This document shows, in pieces, positions 1 through 5,200 of a stretch of DNA of 5,200 nucleotides. The notes below the pieces were generated by a model. That model was not told the DNA's origin and did no database searches. It saw only the letters and a list, made by a program, of their open reading frames with translations. Where the stretch lies: contig CAMLET010000272.1 of the NCBI GenBank assembly GCA_946479125.1, forward strand, positions 1 through 5,200, in the 5' to 3' direction. This DNA is from an uncultured Flavobacteriales bacterium (lineage in GTDB: Bacteria > Bacteroidota > Bacteroidia > Flavobacteriales > Crocinitomicaceae). Position 1 is the stretch's first letter, and each line of letters starts with the position of its first letter. Made by a program: the position numbers and the translations under genes.

Positions 1-63
1 AGCATGAACATCACAATGGATGTCAAGCCTGTAGTTTCGCGTCTTATGTTCATTAGTTCCTTA
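1..63. other. left-edge intergenic stretch, no confident gene
   Basis: This lies between the window edge and the ferritin stop. Two frames stay open to the edge. On the plus strand a 17-residue tail, rich in His and with two Cys, ends at TAG 54-56 and could be the end of a gene converging on ferritin. On the minus strand an ATG at 51-53, ten bases past the ferritin stop, opens a frame running off the edge that could be a second gene of a ferritin transcript. Neither is long enough to judge. Arms ATGAACAT (4-11) and ATGTTCAT (46-53) form an 8-base inverted repeat with a 34-base spacer. No GC-rich stem followed by a T-run is seen, so ferritin has no visible intrinsic terminator here. Confidence 0.4.
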
Positions 64-585
64 TTACGCCTTTTCGTTGGCGCCAGGAGCAGGTGTTTGA
101 GCCACCAGCTTTTCCAGATCTCTATCAAAAAGATAAAGTCCGCCTTTGTCACCTCCGATCAATCGTAATTTATCCAGCATTCCTCTTGCAAGTGCTTCTT
201 CTTCCAATTGCTCAGAAACGTACCACTGCATAAAGTTATGTGTAGAATAATCTTTTTCTTGTAAACAAACATCAACCACATTGTTAATGCTCGCGGTTAC
301 TGAAAGCTCGTGTTCCAAAAGCAATTCGAAAATATGCTCTAAGGAATCATATGCTTTTGGCGGTTGTTCAACTGCAGGAACAACTGCTTTTCCACCTCTC
401 TCGTTCACAAACTTCATCAACTTCAGCATGTGGAAGCGCTCTTCATCAGAATGTTGGTACATAAACTGCGCTGTGCCATTCAAACCACTGTTCTCAGCCC
501 ACGAAGCCATTGCCAAATAAAATTGTGATGAAGATGATTCCTTCTGAACCTGATCGTTTAGTGCGTCCTCAATTCTTTTGTTCAT
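64..585 (-). CDS. ftnA: bacterial non-haem ferritin (FtnA type)
   Basis: This is an iron-storage protein that oxidises Fe(II) at a dinuclear centre and deposits it as a mineral core inside a cytosolic 24-subunit shell. The 173 residues fit a single ferritin four-helix bundle, close to the roughly 165 of E. coli FtnA. The ferroxidase ligands are visible in order: Glu16 and Tyr23 in helix A, Glu49 and His52 in the EERFHM motif of helix B, Glu93 in helix C, and Glu125, Gln126 and Glu129 in the SEQLEEE stretch of helix D. The centre therefore looks intact and of the catalytic H type. The absence of a haem-binding Met at the bacterioferritin position is presumed from overall similarity to FtnA rather than checked by alignment. 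The ATG at 583-585 begins with the usual ferritin N-terminus (MNKRIEDALNDQ) and lies about 15 bases past a strong predicted start of transcription. The last residues (about 163-173, Pro/Ala/Gly-rich) are a short extra tail. It is transcribed away from rnr. No Fur-like box was recognised. Confidence 0.95.
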   Translation of the reverse strand: MNKRIEDALNDQVQKESSSSQFYLAMASWAENSGLNGTAQFMYQHSDEERFHMLKLMKFVNERGGKAVVPAVEQPPKAYDSLEHIFELLLEHELSVTASINNVVDVCLQEKDYSTHNFMQWYVSEQLEEEALARGMLDKLRLIGGDKGGLYLFDRDLEKLVAQTPAPGANEKA

Positions 586-604
586 AGTTACTTACCTTAT
601 TTCT

Positions 605-635
605 CAAATGTAATAATCGAAGTGATTTATTCCAA
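605..635 (-). promoter_or_regulatory. ferritin promoter, Bacteroidota type
   Basis: On the minus strand a perfect -7 box TACATTTG (605-612, consensus TAnnTTTG) is preceded, after 20 bases, by a TTG -33 element (633-635). The spacing is as expected for the primary sigma factor of Bacteroidota. Transcription should start near 598-601, giving a leader of about 15 bases, too short for a riboswitch. There is no Shine-Dalgarno sequence before the ATG, which is usual in this phylum. Confidence 0.7.
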
Positions 636-813
636 GTTACTTCTATTATATCTTCATTACGAAGGTTTCTAAGGAAAGTTTCAATGATTTTTTGGGAATT
701 ACAGATTATTCAAAGTAGGTTATTTCGTAGAGGGTTTTCTTGATGTGGACTCCTTCTCTGTTCAATTAGGTTTAAAAACTCAACGTGTTCAAGTTTTTCA
801 ACCTTTTGAACAA

Positions 814-847
814 TTGAACTCTACAAACCCTATAAATCGTAACTTTA
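814..847 (+). promoter_or_regulatory. candidate promoter of rnr-rluF
   Basis: A -7-like box TAACTTTA (840-847, one mismatch to TAnnTTTG) follows a TTG at 814-816 after 23 bases, at the long end of the accepted range. Transcription would start about 10 bases before the ATG at 865, a short leader typical of the phylum. This also supports starting the protein at 865 rather than at the upstream GTG at 745. The match is moderate, and the alternative near 691-723 cannot be ruled out. Confidence 0.4.
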
Positions 848-864
848 ACTCAGATAAAGCAAAC

Positions 865-3039
865 ATGAGTAAAAAGAAACACAGAAAGAGCGAATCTAAG
901 GGAAAACCGAATTTCAAAGGAGGCGATAAAAAGCTGAAAAGCGGTCTTTTCCATCTGGTTCGAAAAGTCTTTCAAAACCACCCCGAAGCCGTATTGAATT
1001 ATAAGGATGTTTGCACCCTACTTCACGTTAAAGATGCTGAAACACGCAAAGTTATTGTGACCGTTCTTGTAGAATTAGCAAACGAAGGAACCATTCGTCA
1101 AAACGGGTTTCAGGCATATCAATTGAATAATAATCTGGACATTGTTGAAGGTGAACTTCAGCTCACACAGCGTGGATCCGGATTTGTTTTTATATCAAAA
1201 GCAGAAAAAGATATTTTCATTCCGCCTCATTTTATTGGTCAGGCCATTGCAGGTGATATCGTAAAGGTCGCCATTACAAAAGACAGCGGAGAACGCCGCG
1301 AAGGAAGAATTACTGAAGTAGTTTCACGCGAAAGAACACAATTCGTTGGAACCATTCAGGTAAAAGATCAACAGGGGTTTTTATTACCAGACAACAACAA
1401 AACGGGATTGAAGATCATCATTCCGATGGAAAAGTTGAATGGTGCAAAAACTGGAGATAAGGCGTTAGTAAAAATTACCGTTTGGCCGAAATCTGCTGAA
1501 ATCCCTTTTGGGGAAGTTGTACAAACTTTAGGTGGAAATTCATTACACGATAACGAAATGATTTCCATCCTCGTCAGCAATGGTCTCGATATCGAATTTG
1601 ATGATGCGGTAATGAGCGAAGCAGAATTGCTTTCACTGGAATTGGATCAGAAAGAAATTGAACGTCGAAGAGATTTCCGTGAGATTTTGACTTTTACCAT
1701 CGACCCGATTGACGCGAAGGATTTCGATGATGCGATTTCGTTCCAACGTTTGTCAAACGGACATTTGGAAATTGGTGTTCACATTGCGGATGTAAGTCAT
1801 TATGTTCGTCCTGATAGCGCAATGGACAAAGAAGCCTTGAAACGCGGAAACTCTGTTTATTTGGTCGATCGTGTAATTCCAATGTTGCCGGAGCAGTTGT
1901 CGAACATGGTTTGTTCACTTCGTCCGCATGAAGATAAATTCACTTTCTCTGCCGTTTTTGAAGTGGATGAAGATGGTGTGATTTACAAAACCTGGTTCGG
2001 GAAAACAGTGATTCATTCCAATCACAGATATTCTTACGAAGACGCTCAGGAAATCCTGGAAGGAGCTGATGGTCCATACAAGAGTGAATTGCATTTGTTG
2101 GATAAAATCGCAAAAATCTATAGAAAAAAGCGAATCAAAGAGGGTGCGCTCTTAATTAACTCAGAAGAAGTTCGTTTCAAACTGGATGAAAAAGGAGAAC
2201 CGATCGATGTGATGATCAAGGTGTCGAAAGATGCTCATCAGCTCATTGAAGAGTTCATGCTTTTGGCGAATAAAGCGGTTGCAACCTACGTTGGTGATGT
2301 GAAGAAAGACGAAGATCGTGTTCCTTTCATTTATCGAATTCACGATGCGCCGGATTCTGAGAAAATCGGATTGTTCAATCTCTTTTTGGATAAATTCCAT
2401 TTGAAACTGGAGTTCACTCACCCTGATCAAATTGCGAAAAGTATTAATGCTTTATTGACAAGTATTGAGCATAAAAACGAATATTCCATCATTCAGCAAA
2501 TGGCTATTCGCAGCATGGCGAAAGCTGTTTACGACACAGATAATATTGGTCACTACGGATTAGGTTTCCGTTATTACACGCATTTCACGTCTCCAATTCG
2601 TCGTTACGCCGATTTGATGGTTCACCGAATTTTGTTGGAATGTCTGGAGAAACAGCCACACGTTTACAACAGTAAATTGGATGATATTGCAAAACGCATT
2701 TCACGTCAAGAACGCAAAGCCGTAGAAGCAGAACGTGAGTCAAACAAGTACTTCCAGGTGGTATTTGTTCACGACAAGATTGGAGAAGAATTTGACGGAA
2801 TTGTTTCCGGAATTGCGGAGTTTGGTTTGTTTGTTCGTATGACAGAAATTGGTTGTGAAGGAATGGTTCCGATGCAGGAAATTCCGGGAGACCGTTTCTC
2901 GTTTGATGCAAAAACAATGACAATCGTTGGACAAAAAACAGGCAGAACATACTCTTTCGGAGATAGCGTTCGCGTTAAAATCGGAGAAGTTCATCCACGT
3001 AAACGTCAGATTGATTTAGAATTGGTTGGAGGAAAATAG
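865..3039 (+). CDS. rnr: ribonuclease R (RNB-family 3'-5' exoribonuclease)
   Basis: RNase R degrades RNA processively from the 3' end, including structured RNA, and acts in mRNA decay and in rRNA and tRNA quality control in the cytosol. The 724 residues show the family order. A basic tail (1-25, Lys-rich) is followed by a winged-helix region (about 26-85), two cold-shock-like OB domains (about 92-155 and 160-225), the RNB catalytic domain (about 265-600) and an S1 domain (about 640-722). The metal-binding aspartates lie in IDPIDAKDFDDA: Asp280, Asp286, Asp288 and Asp289, matching Asp272/278/280/281 of the E. coli enzyme. Tyr332 in SVYLVDRVIPMLPE matches the RNA-stacking tyrosine Tyr324. The RNB signature TSPIRRYADLMVHR is at 575-588. 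The protein stops right after S1, so the long Lys-rich C-terminal tail of the 813-residue E. coli protein is absent. The start at 865 (MSKKKHRK) is chosen over GTG 745 because the 40 extra residues look non-coding and a promoter lies inside them. It leads a two-gene unit with rluF. Confidence 0.95.
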   Translation: MSKKKHRKSESKGKPNFKGGDKKLKSGLFHLVRKVFQNHPEAVLNYKDVCTLLHVKDAETRKVIVTVLVELANEGTIRQNGFQAYQLNNNLDIVEGELQLTQRGSGFVFISKAEKDIFIPPHFIGQAIAGDIVKVAITKDSGERREGRITEVVSRERTQFVGTIQVKDQQGFLLPDNNKTGLKIIIPMEKLNGAKTGDKALVKITVWPKSAEIPFGEVVQTLGGNSLHDNEMISILVSNGLDIEFDDAVMSEAELLSLELDQKEIERRRDFREILTFTIDPIDAKDFDDAISFQRLSNGHLEIGVHIADVSHYVRPDSAMDKEALKRGNSVYLVDRVIPMLPEQLSNMVCSLRPHEDKFTFSAVFEVDEDGVIYKTWFGKTVIHSNHRYSYEDAQEILEGADGPYKSELHLLDKIAKIYRKKRIKEGALLINSEEVRFKLDEKGEPIDVMIKVSKDAHQLIEEFMLLANKAVATYVGDVKKDEDRVPFIYRIHDAPDSEKIGLFNLFLDKFHLKLEFTHPDQIAKSINALLTSIEHKNEYSIIQQMAIRSMAKAVYDTDNIGHYGLGFRYYTHFTSPIRRYADLMVHRILLECLEKQPHVYNSKLDDIAKRISRQERKAVEAERESNKYFQVVFVHDKIGEEFDGIVSGIAEFGLFVRMTEIGCEGMVPMQEIPGDRFSFDAKTMTIVGQKTGRTYSFGDSVRVKIGEVHPRKRQIDLELVGGK

Positions 3040-3045
3040 TTTCTA

Positions 3046-3960
3046 ATGGATCAAATCAGATTAAATAAATTCATTAGCGAAAGCGGGTATTGTTCGCGCC
3101 GGGAAGCGGATAAATACATTGAACAAGGTCAGGTGTTTATAAACGGAAAACGCGCGGCAATAGGTCAACAAGTTGGTCCGCGCGACAAAGTGGTGGTAAA
3201 CGGAAATGCTATTGATCGAAAAGCGCAGGAAGAAGATCTTTACATTGTATTGAACAAACCAACTGGAATTACTTCTACAACGGATAAAGTAGATCCTGAC
3301 AACATTATAGATTACATAAGTCATCCTAAACGGATATTTCCGGTTGGACGCTTAGACAAAGATTCTCAAGGATTGATCTTACTTACGAGCAATGGTGATA
3401 TCGTCAACAAGATCTTGCGCGCCGGAAACAATCACCAAAAGGAATACATTGTAACGGTTGACAAACCCATTACTCCCGAGTTCATTAAGAAAATGGCGAA
3501 TGGTGTTCCTATTCTGGGAGAAGTCACGAAGAAATGTATTGTAGAACAAGTTGCTCCTTACGTTTTCAGAATCGTGCTTATTCAAGGATTAAACCGCCAG
3601 ATCCGCAGAATGTGCGGGCATTTCCAATATACGGTAATGAAGTTGGAACGTACTCGACTCATGAACATTGAGTTGAAAGGACTTCCATATGGTGAATGGC
3701 GGGAATTGACGGACTCAGAAATGCGAGAGATGAATGATTTGCTCAAAGATTCGAGTGGGGAAGCGGATAAACCAAAAGCAAAACCTGCACCAGGCAAAAA
3801 GCCAGATTCAAAGAAACCAACAGGTTCTGGACAACAAAAGAAACGTACAGATAACCGTGATCAAAAACCACGGACCTTTGGAAGTAAGCCTGGAGCAAAA
3901 AAGACAGGCGGATCAGGAAGTTTTAAGCCAAAGAAAACGAGTTCGAGAGGGAGGCGGTAA
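3046..3960 (+). CDS. rluF: 23S rRNA pseudouridine synthase RluF
   Basis: This isomerises a uridine in the peptidyl-transferase region of 23S rRNA. E. coli RluF makes pseudouridine 2604 and can also act on U35 of tRNA-Tyr. The 304 residues begin with an S4 RNA-binding domain (about 4-60, with [16 protein letters not shown]), followed by an RsuA/RluB/E/F-type catalytic domain (about 64-225). The catalytic Asp104 sits in GRLDKDSQG (101-109), and the second family motif GLNRQIRRM is at 181-189. Similarity to E. coli RluF, rather than RluB or RluE, is strong across stretches such as [21 protein letters not shown] and VTKKC, which is why the RluF name is given. Residues about 236-304 are a disordered, Lys/Pro/Gly/Ser-rich basic tail; E. 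coli RluF has a similar but shorter one. The ATG is six bases after the rnr stop. A GGAGG in the last rnr codons (3028-3032) lies 13 bases away, too far to be a convincing ribosome-binding site. Expression is probably coupled to rnr. Confidence 0.93.
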   Translation: MDQIRLNKFISESGYCSRREADKYIEQGQVFINGKRAAIGQQVGPRDKVVVNGNAIDRKAQEEDLYIVLNKPTGITSTTDKVDPDNIIDYISHPKRIFPVGRLDKDSQGLILLTSNGDIVNKILRAGNNHQKEYIVTVDKPITPEFIKKMANGVPILGEVTKKCIVEQVAPYVFRIVLIQGLNRQIRRMCGHFQYTVMKLERTRLMNIELKGLPYGEWRELTDSEMREMNDLLKDSSGEADKPKAKPAPGKKPDSKKPTGSGQQKKRTDNRDQKPRTFGSKPGAKKTGGSGSFKPKKTSSRGRR

Positions 3961-3967
3961 TATCCTA

Positions 3968-4003
3968 AATCAAAAAAGCCAATCTCTTGCGAAACTGGCT
4001 TTT
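3968..4003. repeat. 36-base direct repeat, left copy
   Basis: This is identical, base for base, to 5154-5189 in the same orientation, with starts 1186 bases apart. The repeat contains essentially the whole terminator hairpin. Weaker similarity continues to the right of the core: GAACATT (4005-4011) against GAATATT (5192-5198), after a one-base length difference. The two copies bracket the nuclease-like gene and its promoter. Confidence 0.9.
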
Positions 4004-4005
4004 TG
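3971..4005 (-). terminator. intrinsic terminator of the nuclease-like gene (copy 1)
   Basis: In minus-strand RNA this folds into a 14-pair stem (4004-3991 with 3986-3973) closed by a GCAA tetraloop (3990-3987), beginning with five A-U pairs and ending in six U. Two pairs are G.U wobbles (3995 with 3982, 3993 with 3984). In plus-strand RNA the same positions become A.C mismatches, so the hairpin is best formed by minus-strand transcripts. It lies 18 bases after the stop of the nuclease-like gene. The A-run and T-run on both sides still allow a weaker 9-pair stem (3973-3981 / 3996-4004) in the plus direction, so it may also stop the rnr-rluF transcript, 12 bases past the rluF stop. Confidence 0.85.
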
Positions 4006-4022
4006 AACATTCCTTTTGAGAT

Positions 4023-5066
4023 TTAACTTAAAAATTCGAGTGCAGAATCTATCAGGTCTTTCTTCAGCTTGGTGATTGACGCAACTGTCACCTCATCCAA
4101 TTCATGCCGTCTATTGTTCACTTCAATAATTTTCACCTTCTCCTTGAAGATAACTGAACAAATGTTCTTCGTTTGGTTTCCATCAACAATAATAGCAAAC
4201 TTGTTTTTCATATCTCTATAGCTAATTCTTGCTAATTGCGGATCCTTAATTTTGGATGACATTGCCAAAATGGTTTTCACCACATTGTATGCTTTGATCT
4301 CTTCTTCCGTTGTTATTATCCCGGTATTCGACTCTGCAATTTCTTTTTTGATTACCTTATCTAACGCAGATTTAATTGAAACAGAATTCACTAGTTGCTT
4401 AATCTGACCCAGGATTTTATCGGACGAACGCTGACCACCCATGTTTTTGTAAATGATTTTTGCCAATTCATCTGAAGGATCCGAAAGTGTATTGAAAAGG
4501 GCATTATCAAATTCATCCAAGAAATAAATGTCTTCCGCTTCCTGTAAAATGTCCTTTATCTCAAGATCCGTCAAATTAAACATTGCCAGTTTCTCCAAAT
4601 CCGCAGTTTCATAATTCACCACATCAAACGTGAAAAACGGTTTCGGATTTAAGCCCTTTCTTGTTTTGGTATCAATAGCATGGAAATTATAGACGATGCC
4701 ATTCGTAACAATTCCAATCTTTGCAGATGGTGTATACAAACAATACTCATTCAACTGTCGAAAATGATTATCCGTAAGTTTTGAAGTTGCGCTTTTACAT
4801 TCAACCAACATCACGGGGTCTTTCTTTCCAAGTGTAATTGCAATGTCCACTCGACGGTTTTTCTTATCCGCCATATCCGCATAAAACTCGTGCGTGTAAT
4901 GGTCGATGCGTTTGTAGTTGAGCATTTCTAGGAACGGATGAATCAAGAAATCTCTCGTTTGGGTTTCATCTTTACATGCTTGAATTGCTTTTTGAACGTT
5001 GAGCCCGTCCATGGACTTTTTTAAACTGTTAGTGATTTGTCGTAGTCTTTTAGAATCAATGGCCAT
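4023..5066 (-). CDS. solitary HsdR-N-type PD-(D/E)XK nuclease-like protein
   Basis: This 347-residue protein resembles the N-terminal nuclease domain of type I restriction R subunits, in the loose group annotated as 'type I restriction enzyme R protein N-terminal domain' (COG4748-like). The fold's motifs are visible: a helix with Glu34 in DETQTRDFLIHPFLEMLNY (33-51), Asp74 in RRVDIAI, Glu89-Cys-Lys91 in MLVECKS, and Gln104...Tyr108 in RQLNEYC, the Q-x3-Y element common in RecB- and HsdR-like nucleases. The active site therefore looks complete. Residues about 165-250 are charged and probably helical. A C-terminal domain (about 252-347, with EEEIKAYNVVKTIL, ISYRDMKNKFAIIVDG and a final helical stretch) matches my memory of this family's own tail, not a helicase. 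The protein is about a third the length of a full HsdR and has no Walker motifs. No hsdM or hsdS is in the window. A role in DNA restriction or defence is inference; the substrate is unknown. No signal peptide or membrane segment is seen. The ATG at 5064-5066 is the first in frame and fits the promoter. Confidence 0.8.
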   Translation of the reverse strand: MAIDSKRLRQITNSLKKSMDGLNVQKAIQACKDETQTRDFLIHPFLEMLNYKRIDHYTHEFYADMADKKNRRVDIAITLGKKDPVMLVECKSATSKLTDNHFRQLNEYCLYTPSAKIGIVTNGIVYNFHAIDTKTRKGLNPKPFFTFDVVNYETADLEKLAMFNLTDLEIKDILQEAEDIYFLDEFDNALFNTLSDPSDELAKIIYKNMGGQRSSDKILGQIKQLVNSVSIKSALDKVIKKEIAESNTGIITTEEEIKAYNVVKTILAMSSKIKDPQLARISYRDMKNKFAIIVDGNQTKNICSVIFKEKVKIIEVNNRRHELDEVTVASITKLKKDLIDSALEFLS

Positions 5067-5069
5067 GTG

Positions 5070-5104
5070 TTTAGATTTTGAATTAGTGTACTAACAAATC
5101 TAAA
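5070..5104. repeat. nested inverted repeat over -7 box and leader, possible operator
   Basis: Outer arms TTTAGATTT (5070-5078) and AAATCTAAA (5096-5104) are a perfect 9-base inverted repeat. Inside them TTAGT (5083-5087) and ACTAA (5090-5094) form a second 5-base pair of arms around a 2-base centre. The element runs from the -7 box across the likely transcription start almost to the start codon of the nuclease-like gene, where a bound repressor would block initiation. Because the predicted transcript starts inside it, it is better read as a DNA site than as an RNA hairpin. No regulator gene is seen nearby. Confidence 0.5.
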
Positions 5105-5120
5105 TTTTTTACGCAAACAA
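5095..5120 (-). promoter_or_regulatory. promoter of the nuclease-like gene
   Basis: On the minus strand a perfect -7 box TAGATTTG (5095-5102) is preceded by TTGTTTG (5114-5120). The TTG at 5118-5120 is only 15 bases from the -7 box, shorter than the usual 17-23, so the promoter may be weak or need help. Transcription should start near 5088-5090, leaving a leader of about 23 bases. No Shine-Dalgarno sequence precedes the ATG. The -7 box lies inside one arm of the inverted repeat at 5070-5104. Confidence 0.55.
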
Positions 5121-5122
5121 CT

Positions 5123-5134
5123 ACACATATGTGT
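5123..5134. promoter_or_regulatory. 12-base perfect palindrome upstream of the promoter
   Basis: ACACATATGTGT is a perfect palindrome three bases beyond the -33-like element of the nuclease-like gene, at about -34 to -45 from the predicted start. This is a usual place for an activator or repressor site. About one palindrome of this length is expected by chance in a window this size, so position is the only support. Confidence 0.25.
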
Positions 5135-5137
5135 GAA

Positions 5138-5163
5138 TTTTTTGATTTATACGAATCAAAAAA
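5138..5163. repeat. 10-base inverted repeat overlapping terminator copy 2
   Basis: TTTTTTGATT (5138-5147) and AATCAAAAAA (5154-5163) are perfect complements around a 6-base loop. The right arm is also the A-run of the terminator at 5154-5189, so in plus-strand RNA the two hairpins would compete. In minus-strand RNA this is an AT-rich hairpin directly after the main stem. Copy 1 of the terminator has no equivalent partner sequence. Confidence 0.5.
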
Positions 5164-5189
5164 GCCAATCTCTTGCGAAACTGGCTTTT
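5154..5189. repeat. 36-base direct repeat, right copy
   Basis: This is identical to 3968-4003 and in the same orientation. Identity includes the loop and both wobble pairs, which function alone would not require, so the copies share an origin rather than having converged. Recombination between them would remove 1186 bases, that is the nuclease-like gene with its promoter, and leave one intact terminator. Confidence 0.9.
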
Positions 5190-5193
5190 CTGA
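5154..5193 (-). terminator. intrinsic terminator (copy 2), for a gene beyond the right edge
   Basis: This has the same hairpin as copy 1: a GCAA tetraloop and nine core pairs including two G.U wobbles, followed by A-U pairs and a six-U run in minus-strand RNA. Here the stem can extend through a G.U (5190 with 5159), A-U, C-G and U-A to 17 pairs. Its polarity predicts that a minus-strand gene ends just to the right of the window. It would also insulate the nuclease-like gene from transcription entering from that side. Confidence 0.75.
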
Positions 5194-5200
5194 ATATTAT

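Larger units (their letters stand above)
586..864. other. divergent ferritin / rnr intergenic region
   Basis: This AT-rich region of 279 bases separates the divergent ferritin and rnr genes. It holds the ferritin promoter (605-635) and a candidate rnr promoter (814-847). A weaker plus-strand alternative is TTTG at 691-694, 21 bases before TAGGTTAT at 716-723, which has two mismatches in the -7 box. A small stem is possible at 774-780 / 792-798 (AAAAACT / AGTTTTT), and there is a 6-base inverted repeat GTTCAA / TTGAAC at 787-792 / 806-811. Both are weak. No tRNA or small-RNA gene is recognisable. The rnr frame is open from 688, but the translated stretch before 865 does not look like protein. 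Confidence 0.5.

Noticed and set aside
281..520. A 79-codon plus-strand frame opposite ferritin
   Set aside because: It is complementary to the conserved ferroxidase-coding region and has Ser/Cys-rich composition without any recognisable motif.
586..642. Direct repeat AGTTACTT at 586-593 and 635-642
   Set aside because: Eight bases in AT-rich DNA is within chance expectation, and the copies do not sit symmetrically around the promoter.
1368..1918. Antisense open frames inside rnr
   Set aside because: They lie opposite a well-conserved coding sequence, show no family features and have no promoter, so they are shadows of rnr.
2585..2994. Antisense frames over the 3' part of rnr
   Set aside because: They are shadow frames opposite the catalytic and S1 domains, with Phe/Cys/Arg-rich translations typical of reversed coding DNA.
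3028..3032. GGAGG as ribosome-binding site for rluF
   Set aside because: It ends 13 bases before the ATG, beyond useful spacing, and is explained by Gly-Gly codons at the end of rnr. Bacteroidota seldom rely on such sites.
3734..4006. A 90-codon plus-strand frame overlapping the end of rluF and running into the terminator
   Set aside because: It is an out-of-frame reading of the Lys-rich low-complexity tail of rluF, which easily stays open. It has no promoter and no recognisable protein features.
3968..5189. A CRISPR array or transposon ends
   Set aside because: There are only two copies separated by a complete gene. The repeat is a terminator hairpin rather than terminal inverted repeats, and no transposase or cas gene is present.

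Overview
The window looks like chromosome of a member of the Bacteroidota, probably the Flavobacteriia. The grounds are low-to-moderate GC, starts without well-placed Shine-Dalgarno sites, and promoters of the TTG / TAnnTTTG type used by that phylum. A closer placement (for example Fluviicola or other Crocinitomicaceae) would be a guess.

Layout from left to right: (1) a short left-edge stretch (1-63) with no confident gene; (2) a bacterial non-haem ferritin on the minus strand (64-585) with a clear promoter; (3) a divergent intergenic region of about 280 bases; (4) a plus-strand pair, RNase R (865-3039) and the 23S rRNA pseudouridine synthase RluF (3046-3960), six bases apart and very likely one transcript; (5) a convergent intergenic region of 62 bases holding a terminator; (6) a solitary minus-strand gene (4023-5066) for a PD-(D/E)XK nuclease-like protein of the HsdR-N-terminal type, without helicase, methylase or specificity partners in view; (7) a 134-base right-edge intergenic region with that gene's promoter, several dyads, and a second copy of the same terminator.

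The first four-fifths is housekeeping: iron storage, then RNA turnover and rRNA modification. The two RNA enzymes carry lysine-rich tails, at the N-terminus of RNase R and the C-terminus of RluF, as expected for proteins that work on structured RNA or ribosomes. The accessory-looking part is the nuclease-like gene. It is bracketed by two identical 36-base direct repeats (3968-4003 and 5154-5189), each a complete intrinsic terminator. G.U pairs and a GCAA tetraloop show that both hairpins are built to work in minus-strand RNA. A nested inverted repeat covers the gene's -7 box, likely transcription start and leader. This cassette-like arrangement is the most interesting thing here. No complete new system is visible: one candidate nuclease gene with unusual flanks is what the sequence supports.
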